Origin: Eutypa lata
Lineage: Eukaryota > Ascomycota > Sordariomycetes > Xylariales > Diatrypaceae
Assembly (NCBI GenBank): GCA_022661535.1
Contig: JAKULF010000007.1
Coordinates: 1,860,001-1,924,000, forward strand
Reading direction: 5' to 3'
Length of the DNA: 64,000 nt
A model generated the notes under the pieces. That model was not told the origin of the DNA. It worked only from the letters and a program-made list of their open reading frames with translations, and made no database searches. Shown in pieces: positions 10,878 to 22,601 of the stretch; positions within the stretch are counted from its first letter, which is position 1; each line of letters starts with the position of its first letter. The position numbers and the translations under genes are program-made.

Positions 10878-13501
10878 TGTGGTGAATTGAGTGTTCTGTC
10901 AAGGTGAATGGGCCTTCTATCGAACGGCTCTGGTTGTGCTTCTGGGTACTGCAGTGGTGTTACTGTTAGTGAGTAAGTCGATGCGAAGTTTAGGGCAATT
11001 GAACTGTGAGTGATTAGCCTACACGGTGATGCGCCAGATGTCTGAAATGGAAGGGGTCTTTCAAAGTAAAGCACTTTGCTTTTGCAGTACATTGAATGCC
11101 ACGGATTTGTTTGCATGAAATGTGCACCTAAAATAAGATTTCCTGTTGCTACAGCAGCAAAGAGCAATACAAGGTCTTACCTATTATTTAACATACACTC
11201 TATTCCATCAGCCTCTAGACCTTTCCCAGAGCTTCCTAGGGACCCCTCGGGGATCCATGGACCTCAAAGGGCCTCGATGATGTGGCGAGTCAAGTTATAT
11301 CAACACATTTTCCTTTGTCTTTTAGTTTCGTGGAAAGAGAATCCTCTCCTCAATACATGAAGACTTCAGGTTCCCTGGCGCCTAAGTTACTCCTATATTT
11401 GATAGATAATATTAAGACAAGTTGCTTGTACATGCCCACAATTATGTTTCCTTTTGTTCACTGAAGAAGCCGGTGCTGATGGTTGAACATGTTTTTAATG
11501 GCTGCGACATTCCCAGTTGAGGTGACTTACAAGTCGACGACTAGCACACGAAAACTGCTCTTAAGAGCTTGACCTCATCTCATCATCTGGAATAATTCCC
11601 TTGCTCATTCCTTCTACCTGCACCTAAACGGTTCTTAGGTTGGGATTTTGCTCGGTTCAAGGCGAGGATGGCGAAGCCAAAGTAGTGAAAAAATTCGGAA
11701 GGTTCCGATTTACGTACACGTTAGATTATGTGTTGACTACGTCGATAGCTTTGATATGATTGGGCTACAGCAACTAATTTCTAGTTACTAAGTACGCATA
11801 CAATACCATATAGTTTTAACATGTAGACACTTTTAGGCAACCCTAAGGGAAGCCCTAACGGGCTTCCCGGGCCGTCTACAACTGTATTTTTAGCTCTACT
11901 TGTGACATTGATGAACACATATATGAACATACCAGGAATAGCTTAGGATTCTAAGGTGAAAATTAAGAAGCAAAAGGTTGACTCCTGAAGTACGTTGTTG
12001 AAGACTAGACCCCATTACATAACGTGCGAGCCTGTCTATTAACCCACAGAACTCCTGCAAGCCCATGGGATCCCACCAGTAATTGCGGCATGCCGTGTAT
12101 GGATAGCAATATTCTTATGATATAGCCCCGCCGCTGTTTTTAGTAGACGACCCTACATGAGGCAAAAATTCCCAGTCCTCAAATTCTAGAACAACAGTGT
12201 ACCTATACAGTCCAACTTAGTCCATCCAAGTCTGTAATAGTTAGGAAGCCTTTTAGAAGGCCAGGGGTTGAGCGAGATTTCGCTCCAGGTATGATAGGAT
12301 ACGCTCATCTCCAGGACGAAGTGTTTGCAGGAGCAGAGCCTCATCTATAGGCTTTCCGGCTGGAAAGTCTGCACTGAGCTTCAGACTCCTTGTGGGAACT
12401 CGTTTTCGATCATGCGTTGGATTAAGGAGGCAAGCTGTTGCCAAAATAATTCATACAATTTCTCACTACGAACATTAAGCCAAACATCTTTAAGATATCT
12501 AAGCTATGCTTTGAATATAGACTCAAGCGATTCTTTTGGATAATTTGTAAAATATGCTCCCGACTTCTCTCCTTGTGGGGATATGCATAACTTGAGTGAC
12601 GCGTTTCCAGCCTTTGGTGCATTGTCCTACAGGTGCGCGGCGATTAACTCATTCGACGACTACGATAGGGGCTCCATTAGCTTACCATTCAACTATGCCA
12701 ACACCACTCGCAGGTCATTGAAAAGCCCCCCCTTTCTAGGCAGCATTGACACCTTTCTTCTAGCTTGAGTAAAGTCGCACCTACTCTCCGGCACATCGTT
12801 TGGCATCACCGGATTATCGGCACCATCTACGGTCATCGGCTCGTGGCGAAGCTTTTGAGGGCAGCATCGTGTATGATGATTATTGTTGCCAAGAGCGCGG
12901 AAACGGCAGCAAATGCGATAGTGCTTGACTGCTCATTTCATGAAGGAGTCCGATGGCTGTGATGGAACGAAAAGATAACTCATGGATCCAAGGAACTGTC
13001 GAGGCAGAGTATCTTATCTTTGTTCCTGGAAGAAAATGTATTGTGGTTATGAGAAAGGAAAGGGGCCACAACGTCTTTCAATGGCCGTTACAGGGTAATG
13101 AATGATGCGAGCGGTCGCTTGGGTCTATCCTTGGGTCCATAGGCATCTTATATTAATGTCAATAATCACAGGGTTCCGTTACTTGCTGTGGAATAAGCGC
13201 CAATTATTACCAAACCAACACGTATTATTCGAATCTTCATACCAAAGGGTATATTATTTAATTTAGCAACATCTCGAAGCAGAACCATTGTGATAGTATC
13301 TACAAGATTTATCCATCCCGTACAAAGTCATTGATAGCAACAGGGGTCTCCTAACTGTTGCGGTATCAACGTGATTAAGTCTATTGTTGATTATAGCACG
13401 AGCTGGTCTTGCTGCAGGTGGCTATGCTGATGTTGGAGGATCGCTTGATATCTTTGTTGCGTTATGATCCGGTTAGTTTCCAGTTGTAAAGAATCCCGTG
13501 T
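10878..13501. other. Gene-poor spacer
   Basis: 2.6 kb with only short scattered ORFs on both strands and no domain or splice-supported gene. It includes the fold-back at 11822-11880, listed separately. Composition is ordinary and there is no RIP-like depletion. Confidence 0.45.
11822..11880. repeat. 59-bp fold-back with terminal and inner inverted repeats
   Basis: The ends are TGTAGAC (11822-11828) and its exact reverse complement GTCTACA (11874-11880). Inside is a perfect 9-bp stem, GGGAAGCCC (11847-11855) and GGGCTTCCC (11860-11868), around a TAAC loop. The arrangement resembles a miniature fold-back element or a structured RNA, but no gene is attached to it. Confidence 0.6.
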
Positions 13502-13870
13502 TTATCGCAATAGTTTTGCCGGTACTTCGGAATGATGCGGTCCTCGGGCTTGACGTTCATCCATGTAGTCCGGGTTGAAGACGCATGATTTCAGTAGGAA
13601 ATCCCAGCTTGTTTCCTTCTCTTCTCGCTCCTTCTCCTTCTCTTCGCGTTCCTCCACCACCTTGCTTAAATATTCGTATTCTGCGCCATTGAGCCTGTCT
13701 CGCCACCGCTTGCGAGGCTGCTCGGAGTTGTTTGGCTCTCCGGGATATATCGCTTCGCGTCGTTCTCTAGTATCTTGGATCCATGTGACTCTGCTTCCCA
13801 CAACAACAGCTCTATTATGGACTCGGAAGGTATCAAAGCCGTGTATTAACGTCTCACGCCTAAGGTGTCA
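13502..13870 (-). CDS. Orphan charged ORF, probable exon or gene remnant
   Basis: An open minus-strand frame runs from just after a TGA near 13870 to a TAA at 13502, about 120 codons. It reads …FDTFRVHNRAVVVGSRVTW…, then a strongly charged heptad-like stretch (VVEEREEKEKEREEKE, likely coiled coil), then SWDFLLKSCVFNPDY. The only in-frame ATG is near the C-terminal end, so as it stands it has no start. Either it is an internal or last exon whose 5' part I cannot find, or the remnant of a decayed gene. Family not recognised. Confidence 0.3.
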
Positions 13871-14997
13871 GGCTGTTGGTTGTATTGGTTGTACGTACTG
13901 CTACTTGACTAGCTCTAACCAGAGATCCCGGTGATAAAGGAACAAAAGAGTGATGTCGAAGCAATTCAGGGTGTATTCAGCGAAGTGTTGTTGTGGTTGT
14001 TTTGTTGATGGTGAGATAAAGTCTAAGGGAATGTATGATGTAGGTATGTATGTACAGTTAGGTGAGTGTCACCTGCCTGACCTTACACGGCGTACAGTAT
14101 ATAATCTCAGGGAAGCAAGTCATTGCCAAATTCAATGACATACTTAGATACGTCGATTTGAATAATTCCTGCTTATCCAATGATTTAACCCATTATTCCA
14201 TAATAAACAGTATGATATATAATTATTCCAATTATAATATATCTGATGAAAGCATTAGTTTATTAAAGTTTGACTACATGTTGATAACCTACGTAAGATA
14301 CCTAATGGGAAAACGTATCAACTATTTTGACAACGGCTTTTGGAAGTTAATCCCTATCTTCTCACGTCACACGAGATATATCTCGTTGGGCACGTAACCC
14401 AGATAGGGGGGTTCATGCCGAGGAAATAGCCTCCGAGAGGTATTACTCATCCTACCTCGTATAAGAAAAAAGAACAAACAAAAAAACTGATGAGTAATAT
14501 CAGCCAACTAAGAATTACGGAGGTTGGGATGATGAGCTCCCAAGAAGAAAAGCCGTGATGGATTGAAATTCTTCGTCTTGGATGAGAGATTCTTATAATG
14601 AAAACTCTGCAATGGTAAAGATGACCTTACTAATTTGCGTACGTAGGTATTTATAGAATAGGAGGTGAGGTGAGGTTGTATTGTGTATTCTTTTTTGGAG
14701 CAAACCCAAGAATGCACCCTCATAGGTTAGTCAGATTTACCCCACCTAGTCTACTTATTTTCGCAACACAAACAAACTTAATAATATTTTAGGCCGATCC
14801 TTTCGCCTTTGCGATATGGTTTTTTTATTAATTTTATTTGTTTAATATTATCAAGAAGGCTGTAATTAAGTACTTAAAAGTTAGCAAAGTGTGCAACATC
14901 ACACCTCCTTTTTCTTTTCCTTTCTCACTCCTCTTTACGCCATTCGGAAACCTCTCTCATCTGCAGTGGGGATCGACAAGGGCCGATACTTAACACA
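13871..14997. other. Spacer upstream of F-box gene
   Basis: AT-rich in its first half (14150-14330), with only short ORFs. It contains the near-concentric palindromes at 14352-14408. Pyrimidine-rich tracts just before the ATG at 14998 (about 14900-14960) look like a fungal core promoter or 5' UTR. Confidence 0.45.
14352..14408. repeat. Near-concentric inverted repeats
   Basis: A perfect 16-bp palindrome, ACGAGATATATCTCGT (14371-14386), lies almost exactly at the centre of an outer inverted repeat, CCCTATCT (14352-14359) and AGATAGGG (14401-14408). ACGT-containing segments in between also pair partly. The whole could extrude as one long imperfect hairpin. Confidence 0.6.
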
Positions 14998-16706
14998 ATG
15001 GGAATAGGATTGCTGAACCTGCCGGTGGAACTCCTCGAGTGCATCCTGGATTATGCAGACCCTCAGGACAAACGCATGTTTTTCCACTTATCCCTGGTCA
15101 ACAAAGCGCTGAATCGCTTGGCCACACCCCGCCTATACCGCAAGGTGGCCTTCAAGGGCCTGTCGATGATACGGCCAGGGGCTATGCTCCGACGGTTCAT
15201 CGTCTCTATACTCACCTCGGTGGAGCGCGCCTCCATGGTCAGCGAATTCGAGATAGTCTCCGAGGTGCCGATAGAGCAGGCCTACTTCCCAGCCCAGACC
15301 ACGGCTGATCAGATCACGTCTCTTCTCTCCGAGTTCCCCCCCGACAGCCTCGTGCGCCAGGTATGGGAAACGTTGGCTGGCCTCTTGATGGACGGCACCT
15401 TCCGCGACCAGCGATATGTCCTGCTGCAGCTGTACGCCGCCGTCTGCCTTCCGAACCTCAAGAGGTTGACTTTTGAAGGCTCGACGAACCAGCGCATGTG
15501 GGATCTGTTAGACGCCGTGCTAGATTCTTTCGGCAATGATGCGAACAGCCAGTCGAATATGGTGATCTGGCCGGCACTCGAGGAAGTGGCCATGGAAAGT
15601 ATGTAATGAGCAGTTTTCCACTTGAGCGAGATTTTTTTTTTTCCCTTTCTTTCATATCGCTTACCATCTTCTACGTAAAAGTCATAGATAAGAAGTATAT
15701 GGACATTTCAGCTCCGGTGGGCATATGGGTCGTCAGAGTACCCTGGCTGAAGCGTCTGTACGCCTGCGGTCTTGGGAAGCTCACCTCCTGGGACCCGCCA
15801 GAGGATGAGTTTAGTAGGATCCAACCGAGGACGTCCGAGATCGAGGCGCTGATTTTCCAGCCCCGCTGCGGCCTGCACTACCAGGAGCTTGACCAGGTGC
15901 TGCGGGCGCCGAAGGCCCTTAAGGTGTTCAAATGCAACGCCGAGCATGGATGGTAAGGCAAAAGCCCCTAACTAACTAGCTAGCTAGCTAGCTCTCTCAC
16001 ACGAAGTGCCCACCACCACGAACCATTGTTATTATGGTGCTGACAAAGAACGAAACATGAAAGGGCCGTCCACACCGCCGAGACCAGCTCGCTGCAGGCA
16101 TCCCTGGACTACCAGTCGCAGTCGCTGGAGGAGATCTCGCTGACGCTCAACTACCTCCTGGACATGGGGAGCCGGTACCTGCGGCGGGACGAGATGGCGC
16201 CGATGACGTTCTCGGGGTACGGGGCGCTCAAGATCCTGGAGATCTCGCTGCGGTTCGTGTTCGACCAGAACGCGCTGCGGTTCGTGACGGACGCGTCGAG
16301 CTACGCGGCCATCCAGGCGGCGGCGCGGCGGCGCCTCGTGGCCATGCTGCCGCCGTCGATCGAGACGCTGCGCTTCGCCCAGTGCGACAGCTACTACGCG
16401 GCCAAGACCCTGAACAGCGCCCTGCTCGAGCTCTTCGCCTGGTGCGCCGACCGCTTCCCCCGCCTCCGCACCGTCGAGGTCCACGCCTACTCCGAGCGCG
16501 CCAACCAGGTCCTGCCCGAGCTGCGCCCCAGCTTCACCGTCGCCCAGAGCAAGGGCATCCGCATGCTCCCCTTCCGGGGCGGCCTCCTCGGCCGCGACGA
16601 CGTCCACGACGGGTGGTGCACCGTGGGGGCGCGGGCAGATCCGAGGGAGACGGAGAATGGGTGGAATCGGGCCGGCGACGATGCGTTTATGTTCGGGGCA
16701 TTGTAG
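14998..16706 (+). CDS. F-box domain protein, 494 aa
   Basis: Likely substrate adaptor of an SCF ubiquitin ligase. Exons 14998-15598, 15712-15952 and 16064-16706 total 1485 nt. The introns have GTATGT...CAG and GTAAGG...AAG borders, and the junctions keep frame (…MES/…TPVGIW; …HGW/AVHTAE). The N-terminus LLNLPVELLECILDYADPQDKRMFFHLSLVNKALNRLATPRLYRKV fits an F-box in the first ~50 residues, followed by leucine-rich helical segments with no strict LRR spacing. This layout is common in the large F-box families of filamentous fungi. The start is the first ATG before LPVELL. Exon 3 is strikingly GC-rich with C/G-ending codons, unlike exon 1. Substrate unknown. The F-box call rests on the sequence pattern alone. 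Confidence 0.8.
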
Positions 16707-17858
16707 ATGTTTATCCTCTTCATACTTGGCTGGTTTACATAGGTTATATATCTCGGGTACAGGGTAACGTTTCAGCAGGTTAGCATTGTTGGTGGAAATA
16801 GATTGGCGTCTCGGTCTCTTGTATAGTATGAAGTGGCTCTATACCCATGTTATAGTTTTTGATATTTTATATTTTATATTTTATATTTTATCTTTTATTT
16901 ACATATAGAACTGCACTACAATGATAGAGAACAGGTTATCTAAGTATCTTTTTTATAAACCATAGACTAGCCAAACCCCTAGAAAAGCAATTGTATAATC
17001 CCCTGTTCATGTCAGCGTCCTCTACAACGAACTTCGCCTTAGCAAGCCCGAGGTCATATGATATTTACCCTTCCTTTAGATACTATTACTCCAGTTACGA
17101 CTCGGGAGAAGATACTTAGCCTAGTCTACTTAAAGAGGACGAGGCCGCCAACCGAATAAGAAATATGTTTCAAGAGGACTGGTTTTTACAGGCGTCATTT
17201 GGTTTCCTGCTGTCCCTAGACGACATTTCCTTTTATGTCTCAGAATGCTGCTGCAGGGTCATTTGATGTTTTGTTCGCAAACAAGCCGCGGACGACGCAG
17301 CTTTCATCTAGTATTAGAGACACCCGCAATTTACCTTACATAACAAGTGACAGTCTGCTTAGGATGACCTAAGCTCGGTATAGATACCCTCGTAGGATAC
17401 TAGAGGACGGGACTAATATATCTTGGGGAGGACTTGCCGTCCGTGTATCAATTGCCGTTGAAGGTATTATATTATGATCTTAACTGACCAACTAATCTAC
17501 TGGCTTGTCTTATGTTCTCTAATCTCGGGCCAGGTTAACTAGGTGCTAGATAGGGCTTCCCTCTTCACCTTATCCCTTCAGGGCCCATCCCATCTCCATC
17601 TCTGCTCCTATATCAAGGGTATATATTTCCCATGAATACTTTACTGTTGAAGCAAACGGCACGCCACCCGTGGTTGACACGGTACAACGACGCCCGTCGC
17701 GATTCTATGCGCGCACGCATCTATATATTGGTGTGATGTTGAGTCTATCGTCTTCCCGTGCTATTCATCCCCTGTACGATGTTGATATCTTATATTTCCG
17801 TCTGCTAGTAATGTTCATAGCCGGACTGTGGTACCAATTAAATAATACAGATATATCT
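16707..17858. other. Spacer between convergent genes
   Basis: Holds the 3' ends of the F-box gene (+) and C1-THF synthase (-). It contains a short tandem repeat of a 7-nt unit (ATTTTAT, about four copies at 16863-16890) and otherwise no coding signal. Confidence 0.5.
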
Positions 17859-20800
17859 TTAGAAGAGCCCTTGGATCTCTCCCGTCTCGGTGTCGACGTC
17901 GACGTTCAAGTAGCCTGGTGCCGTGGGCAAGCCGGGAATAGTTTGGATATCGGCAGCAAGCGCGTACCTAAATGTAAAAATTTACCATCGTCAGTTGGAT
18001 ATTCATCTTAAGAGTGGGTAAACAAACGGATAAACTCGAAATGAACTCACAGATACCCAGCCCCAGTCGCCATCCTCACATCGCGGATGGGGACCGTGAA
18101 GCCGGTCGGGGCGCCCTTGAGGTCGGGGTCGTGGCTGAGGGAGTACTGCGTCTTGGCGACGCAGATGGGCAGGTTGCCGAAGCCCTGCCGCGTGTACGTG
18201 TCGACCTTCTTCTGGGCGAGCTCGCTGAACTCGACGGCCGCCGCGCCGTACATCTGCTTGCAGATGGCCTCCATGCGGTCCTGGACGGTGCCCGTCTCGA
18301 CGTCGTAGAGCAGCTTGAAATCCTTGGGCTTCTCGCTGGCCGTCATGACGGCGTGGGCGAGGTCGACGGCGCCCCGGCCCCCCTCGGCCCAGTGGTTCGC
18401 GAGGACGGCGTCCTCGGCGCCCGCCGCCATGGCCTCCTCCCGCACGACGGCGATCTCGGCCTCGGTGTCGGTGGCGAACTTGTTGATGGCCACGACGACG
18501 GGACATCCGAATGTCCGCGCGTTCTCGATGTGCTTCCGCAGGTTTACGCATCCCTTGCGTAGCACTTCCACGTTCTCCTGCTTGTACACGGGGTCAAGGG
18601 CGGCGCCGGGCGCGATCGGCGGACCGCCGCCGTGTACCTTGAGCGCGCGCACAGTGGCAACGACCACTACGACATCGGGAACTAGACCTGAGGCCCGGCA
18701 CTTGATGTTGAAGAAGCGCTCGCCTCCCATCGTGAAATCAAATCCGGCCTCAGTCACAGCGAAGCCAACCTTAGCTTCGTGGTCCTCGTCGGGTTCTGTT
18801 CCTGCAAGCTTGAGAGCCATCTTGTCGGCCAGAATAGAGCTGTTGCCGATGCTAATGTTAGCAAAAGGACCCGCGTGGACAAATACTGGCGTGCCCTCCA
18901 AGGTTTGCATCAAGTTGGGCTTGATGGCATCCTTCATCAACGCAGTGAGCGCCCCTCCCGCTCCTATGTCGTCGCAAGTTACCGGGTCCCCCGATCTAGA
19001 GGTGGCAACGACCATGCGACCAAGCCGCTCTCGCATGTCGGGCAAGCTCGTACTCATGGCAAGAATGGCCATACATTCACTGGCAACGGAGATGTCGAAT
19101 CCTGTCTCACGTGTTTGACCCTTCTCAGTGGGCGCAGCGCCGACTGTCACACCACGGAGATGCCTGTCATTGACATCGAGAACCCGTCGCCAAGTGATGG
19201 TCTCGGGATCGATATCCAACCTAGCAAACCGGTGGATCTCATCTTCTGTAAGCTCATTGGGGTTGGTCTTCTCGATACCCAGCTTCTTGAGACGCCTAAA
19301 CATAACAGGAGCGAAAGTTCTCTTGCCGTTTTTAACAGCGACTAGCCTTCTATATAGAGGGCCGTCCTTTTGCGTATTTTCGTGGAATATGCGGGTCTCG
19401 ATAGCGGCTGCTAGGAGGTTGTTGGCTGCCGTTATGGCGTGGATATCACCAGTTAAGTGCAAGTTGAACTCGTCCATAGGGATGACTTGGCTGTAGCCAC
19501 CTCCAGCAGCACCTCCCTTAATACCGAAGGTAGGTCCCTGACTAGGTTGGCGGACATTGGCGAACGTGATCCGACCCAGATGCGCTCCTAGGGCCTGAGC
19601 CAAACCCATCGTGGTTGTTGACTTACCCTCGCCAAGTGGCGTAGGCGTGATGCCGGTAACGACAACATAACGGCCATTGCGACGGTGTTCTAACCGCTTC
19701 AAAAGGGTAAGATCAACCTTAGCCTTATAGGCACCGTAAGGCTCCAATTCATGGGGCGCAATGCCAACCTCCTGGGCAACGCGGGTGATCGGTTTCGGCG
19801 GTTGGGATCTTGATACTTCGATATCTGATGGAACAGGTGTTTTCAAGTTTATCGGTAAAGGTACGATGGCCCTCTGCCGTTGACGTTCGAAATATGCGGA
19901 TGTAGAGTTCACCACATTCTGCAACAGCATGGCCACTGTCATGGGACCAACGCCACCTGGTACTGGTGTGATGAAAGAAGCAACTTGGGAAGCTGATTCG
20001 AAGTCAACATCACCCACAAGCCGCTTTCCTGACTTTCTAGTAGGATCATCGATGTAGTTAGTACCAACATCAATGACTACAGCACCAGGCTTGAGCCACT
20101 CCCCCTTGACGAAAGCTGGCTGGCCAATAGCTGCTACAACAACGTCCGCTTGCTTTAGCTTCTCTTCGATGTTCTCGGTTTTCGAGTGGCAGACAGTGAC
20201 AGTGGCATCGGCGTTCTTCAGCAAATAACTGACTGGACTTCCGACGATGTCACTACGACCGAGAACGACAGCATTCTTTCCCTTCAGGTCGACACCGGCC
20301 TCCTCAAGTAAGACCATGACACCTTTGGGGGTGCAGGGAACGAAGTAGGGGTGACCGCCCTTCTTGGCAAGCTCGCCAATATTGGTAGTGCCGAATCCAT
20401 CGACGTCCTTTTCGTCCGCAACAGCAGAGGTGATGGTATACTCGTTGATATGCTTAGGCAATGGCAGTTGAACAAGGATACCATTTACAGTAGAGTCATT
20501 ATTCAACAGGTGTAAGTGTGCCAAGAGCTCTGCCTCAGTGATACTTTCAGGATAGTGCACGAGTTCGCAGCTGATATTCGCCTTTAGAGATGTTAATATT
20601 TAGAACGTAACTCTAAGAATTTAGCCAAGTTAATAGCCAAACAGCTAGAATTCATACCTCTTCAGCAGCTTTCAACTTCATACGCACATAGGTGGCTGCG
20701 TTTCAGTTAGTAGTGGCACGTGAGATGTATGGGACTAGGGTTTTTCATCATACACGAGTCAGCTCTGTCACCCACTATTGACGAGGTAATATGTTAGCAA

Positions 20801-21340
20801 CTTATCAATACGATAAAGTAGTGGTTATTGAGGTTATAAATACCTTGAATGATTTTAAGACATGGCTTATACCTCGGGTTCACCTTCTGCTTCTCGACTA
20901 TCTCGGCGGCTAGTCTCTCACGAATCTTTTTCGCGATGGCCGTCCCATCCAACTTAGTTGCAGCCATGGCGGGGTAGCTTGTCGAAAATTCCCGCCTCGA
21001 TGGTAATGCCCACGGTGGGTTTATAAGCCGGCTGTAGGAGGATTCTAATGCCAAAGTAAGTTAACGGGTTTGTTTACACAGAGAATAAAAGACTGTTAGT
21101 TTACAACATACTGAGTTGTGCTAAGGGGTTGAGATGGAATATTCGTTCTCCAGCGGTGAAAGACCCTGAGTAGGAGGGGCACTGGCATGATGGACCCAGA
21201 AAAGGCAGCTGAGAAATTTGGGACCCACGGGTCGGAGGAGCTGAAGAAAAAGCTTGACATCTGATAGCGATTGTCGGCCCAGCTACTGCCAACCGTCGCC
21301 ATACATTCGGGTTTGCGGATAGCTTCCGTATTGTTGTCAT
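17859..21340 (-). CDS. ADE3/MIS1: C1-tetrahydrofolate synthase (trifunctional, ADE3/MIS1 type)
   Basis: Interconverts one-carbon units on tetrahydrofolate: methylene-THF dehydrogenase, methenyl-THF cyclohydrolase and ATP-dependent formyl-THF synthetase, feeding purine, thymidylate and formyl-Met synthesis. Minus-strand exons: 21340-21112, 21044-20844, 20774-20754 (21 nt), 20695-20658, 20581-18051, 17967-17859. The N-terminal domain has [12 protein letters not shown] (Tyr/Lys active-site pair) and [15 protein letters not shown]. The synthetase domain has the P-loop [24 protein letters not shown] and HAGPFANIS; the C-terminus is …GEIQGLF. From the ATG at 20967 the protein is 940 aa, the usual cytosolic length. 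With the upstream exon (ATG at 21340; in-frame ATGs also at 21382 and 21424) it is 1042 aa, and the extension is basic and ends in [10 protein letters not shown], a mitochondrial-presequence-like site. The start is therefore uncertain; two products are plausible. Confidence 0.93.
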
Positions 21341-21424
21341 CCCATGTTTCCCTCGTTTAGACAGTATTAAATTCGGAGTCATATATGCCAGCCTTGGGCC
21401 ATGGATGCTAGTAGGTAGAGTCAT

Positions 21425-22323
21425 TTCCTAACCATCACAGATCCTTACTCTCTTCCTTGTTTTGTCTATGTATGTCTTGCCTCAATTGATATGCCCCTAT
21501 TTGATGAAGTTCGAAGGATGCTGATACTGACTTCACCTAAATGACTCGACCTCAAGAAATTTATCCCCGGTAGGATCTATTAGCATAATGTATATGACAG
21601 AAAATGAATTTACAATTTTGCTCCAGAGTGAATCAAGCCCCGTCAAACGAGTATACGTATGTAGTATTGTAGTGAGAAAGTAACTCGTAATATATACGAA
21701 GTTTATGACTGCAAAATAATAGTACAATAAAAGTACAATAGAACTTAGATATCTAAATATACGAAAAGAAGGGTGAGTCAACGAATAGTAAACGATGGTC
21801 TAGAAGACTATGACAACTCTTTGAAGGGAGGATCCATAATCGCTCAACTCACAGCCTCAAAAGCCATATCTACGTTATTAAAAGGTTCATAATGAGTCAA
21901 CTGTAAGGACGCACGTATGTAGGTAGGTAACGATGCTCAGTAGAGCCGCAAAAAAAAAGAGGTTCCTGGCTCACAGGGTTCCATTGCCGGTCTCAGTATT
22001 TTGAGTACATATGACGGTAACCCTTGCCTACTTCTAGTTAGTAGCAGTATAATAGAGCAGATTAGATTATGAGTCAAAGCCTCAAGAAATGCATAATCAG
22101 CCTTATCTAAAAGTGGTTTGTTGCATTAATGTGACTTAGTTAAGCCTTCTTCTGTTCTGGCCTTGGCTTTCTTCCTTCTTCAGCTTTTTGGTGGGGCAAA
22201 TTCAACCAACGGCTGCCGCCACACGCACAAAATATCTTTAAAAGCCCACCACCGACCTTCAACTCTCTTTTTAGCGGGCGACGACGACGATACGGATAAA
22301 TCAGAATTACCACAGTCGCCAAT
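21425..22323. other. Shared upstream region of divergent housekeeping genes
   Basis: Lies between the starts of C1-THF synthase (-) and eIF3i (+), so it should hold both promoters. No ORF here has coding character. Pyrimidine-rich tracts lie before the eIF3i start. Confidence 0.5.
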
Positions 22324-22553
22324 ATGAGACCAATTCTGCTTTCAGGCCATGTGCGTGCATTTCCTTTTTTCTGCTACGAAAAGATATAGGACCTTTTTTT
22401 GCTGACAGTATTTCTTGTAGGAACGGGCCTTGACCCAAATCAGGTACATAACCCTCCCCTCATGATAAAAATGCCCCGCGATGAATGATGATGAAATATC
22501 CCCCACGCCCGCACATCCACGCACACATACATACACGTAGAACCGACGGGAAA

Positions 22554-22601
<48 letters not shown>

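Noticed and set aside
16032..16783. Two long ORFs overlapping exon 3 of the F-box gene
   Set aside because: They arise from the GC-rich, stop-poor composition; their proteins are Arg/Ala/Pro/Gly-rich and without domains, while the F-box frame splices correctly.
18003..18562. 182-aa ORFs on both strands at the 3' end of C1-THF synthase
   Set aside because: Shadows of the GC-rich synthetase coding frame.
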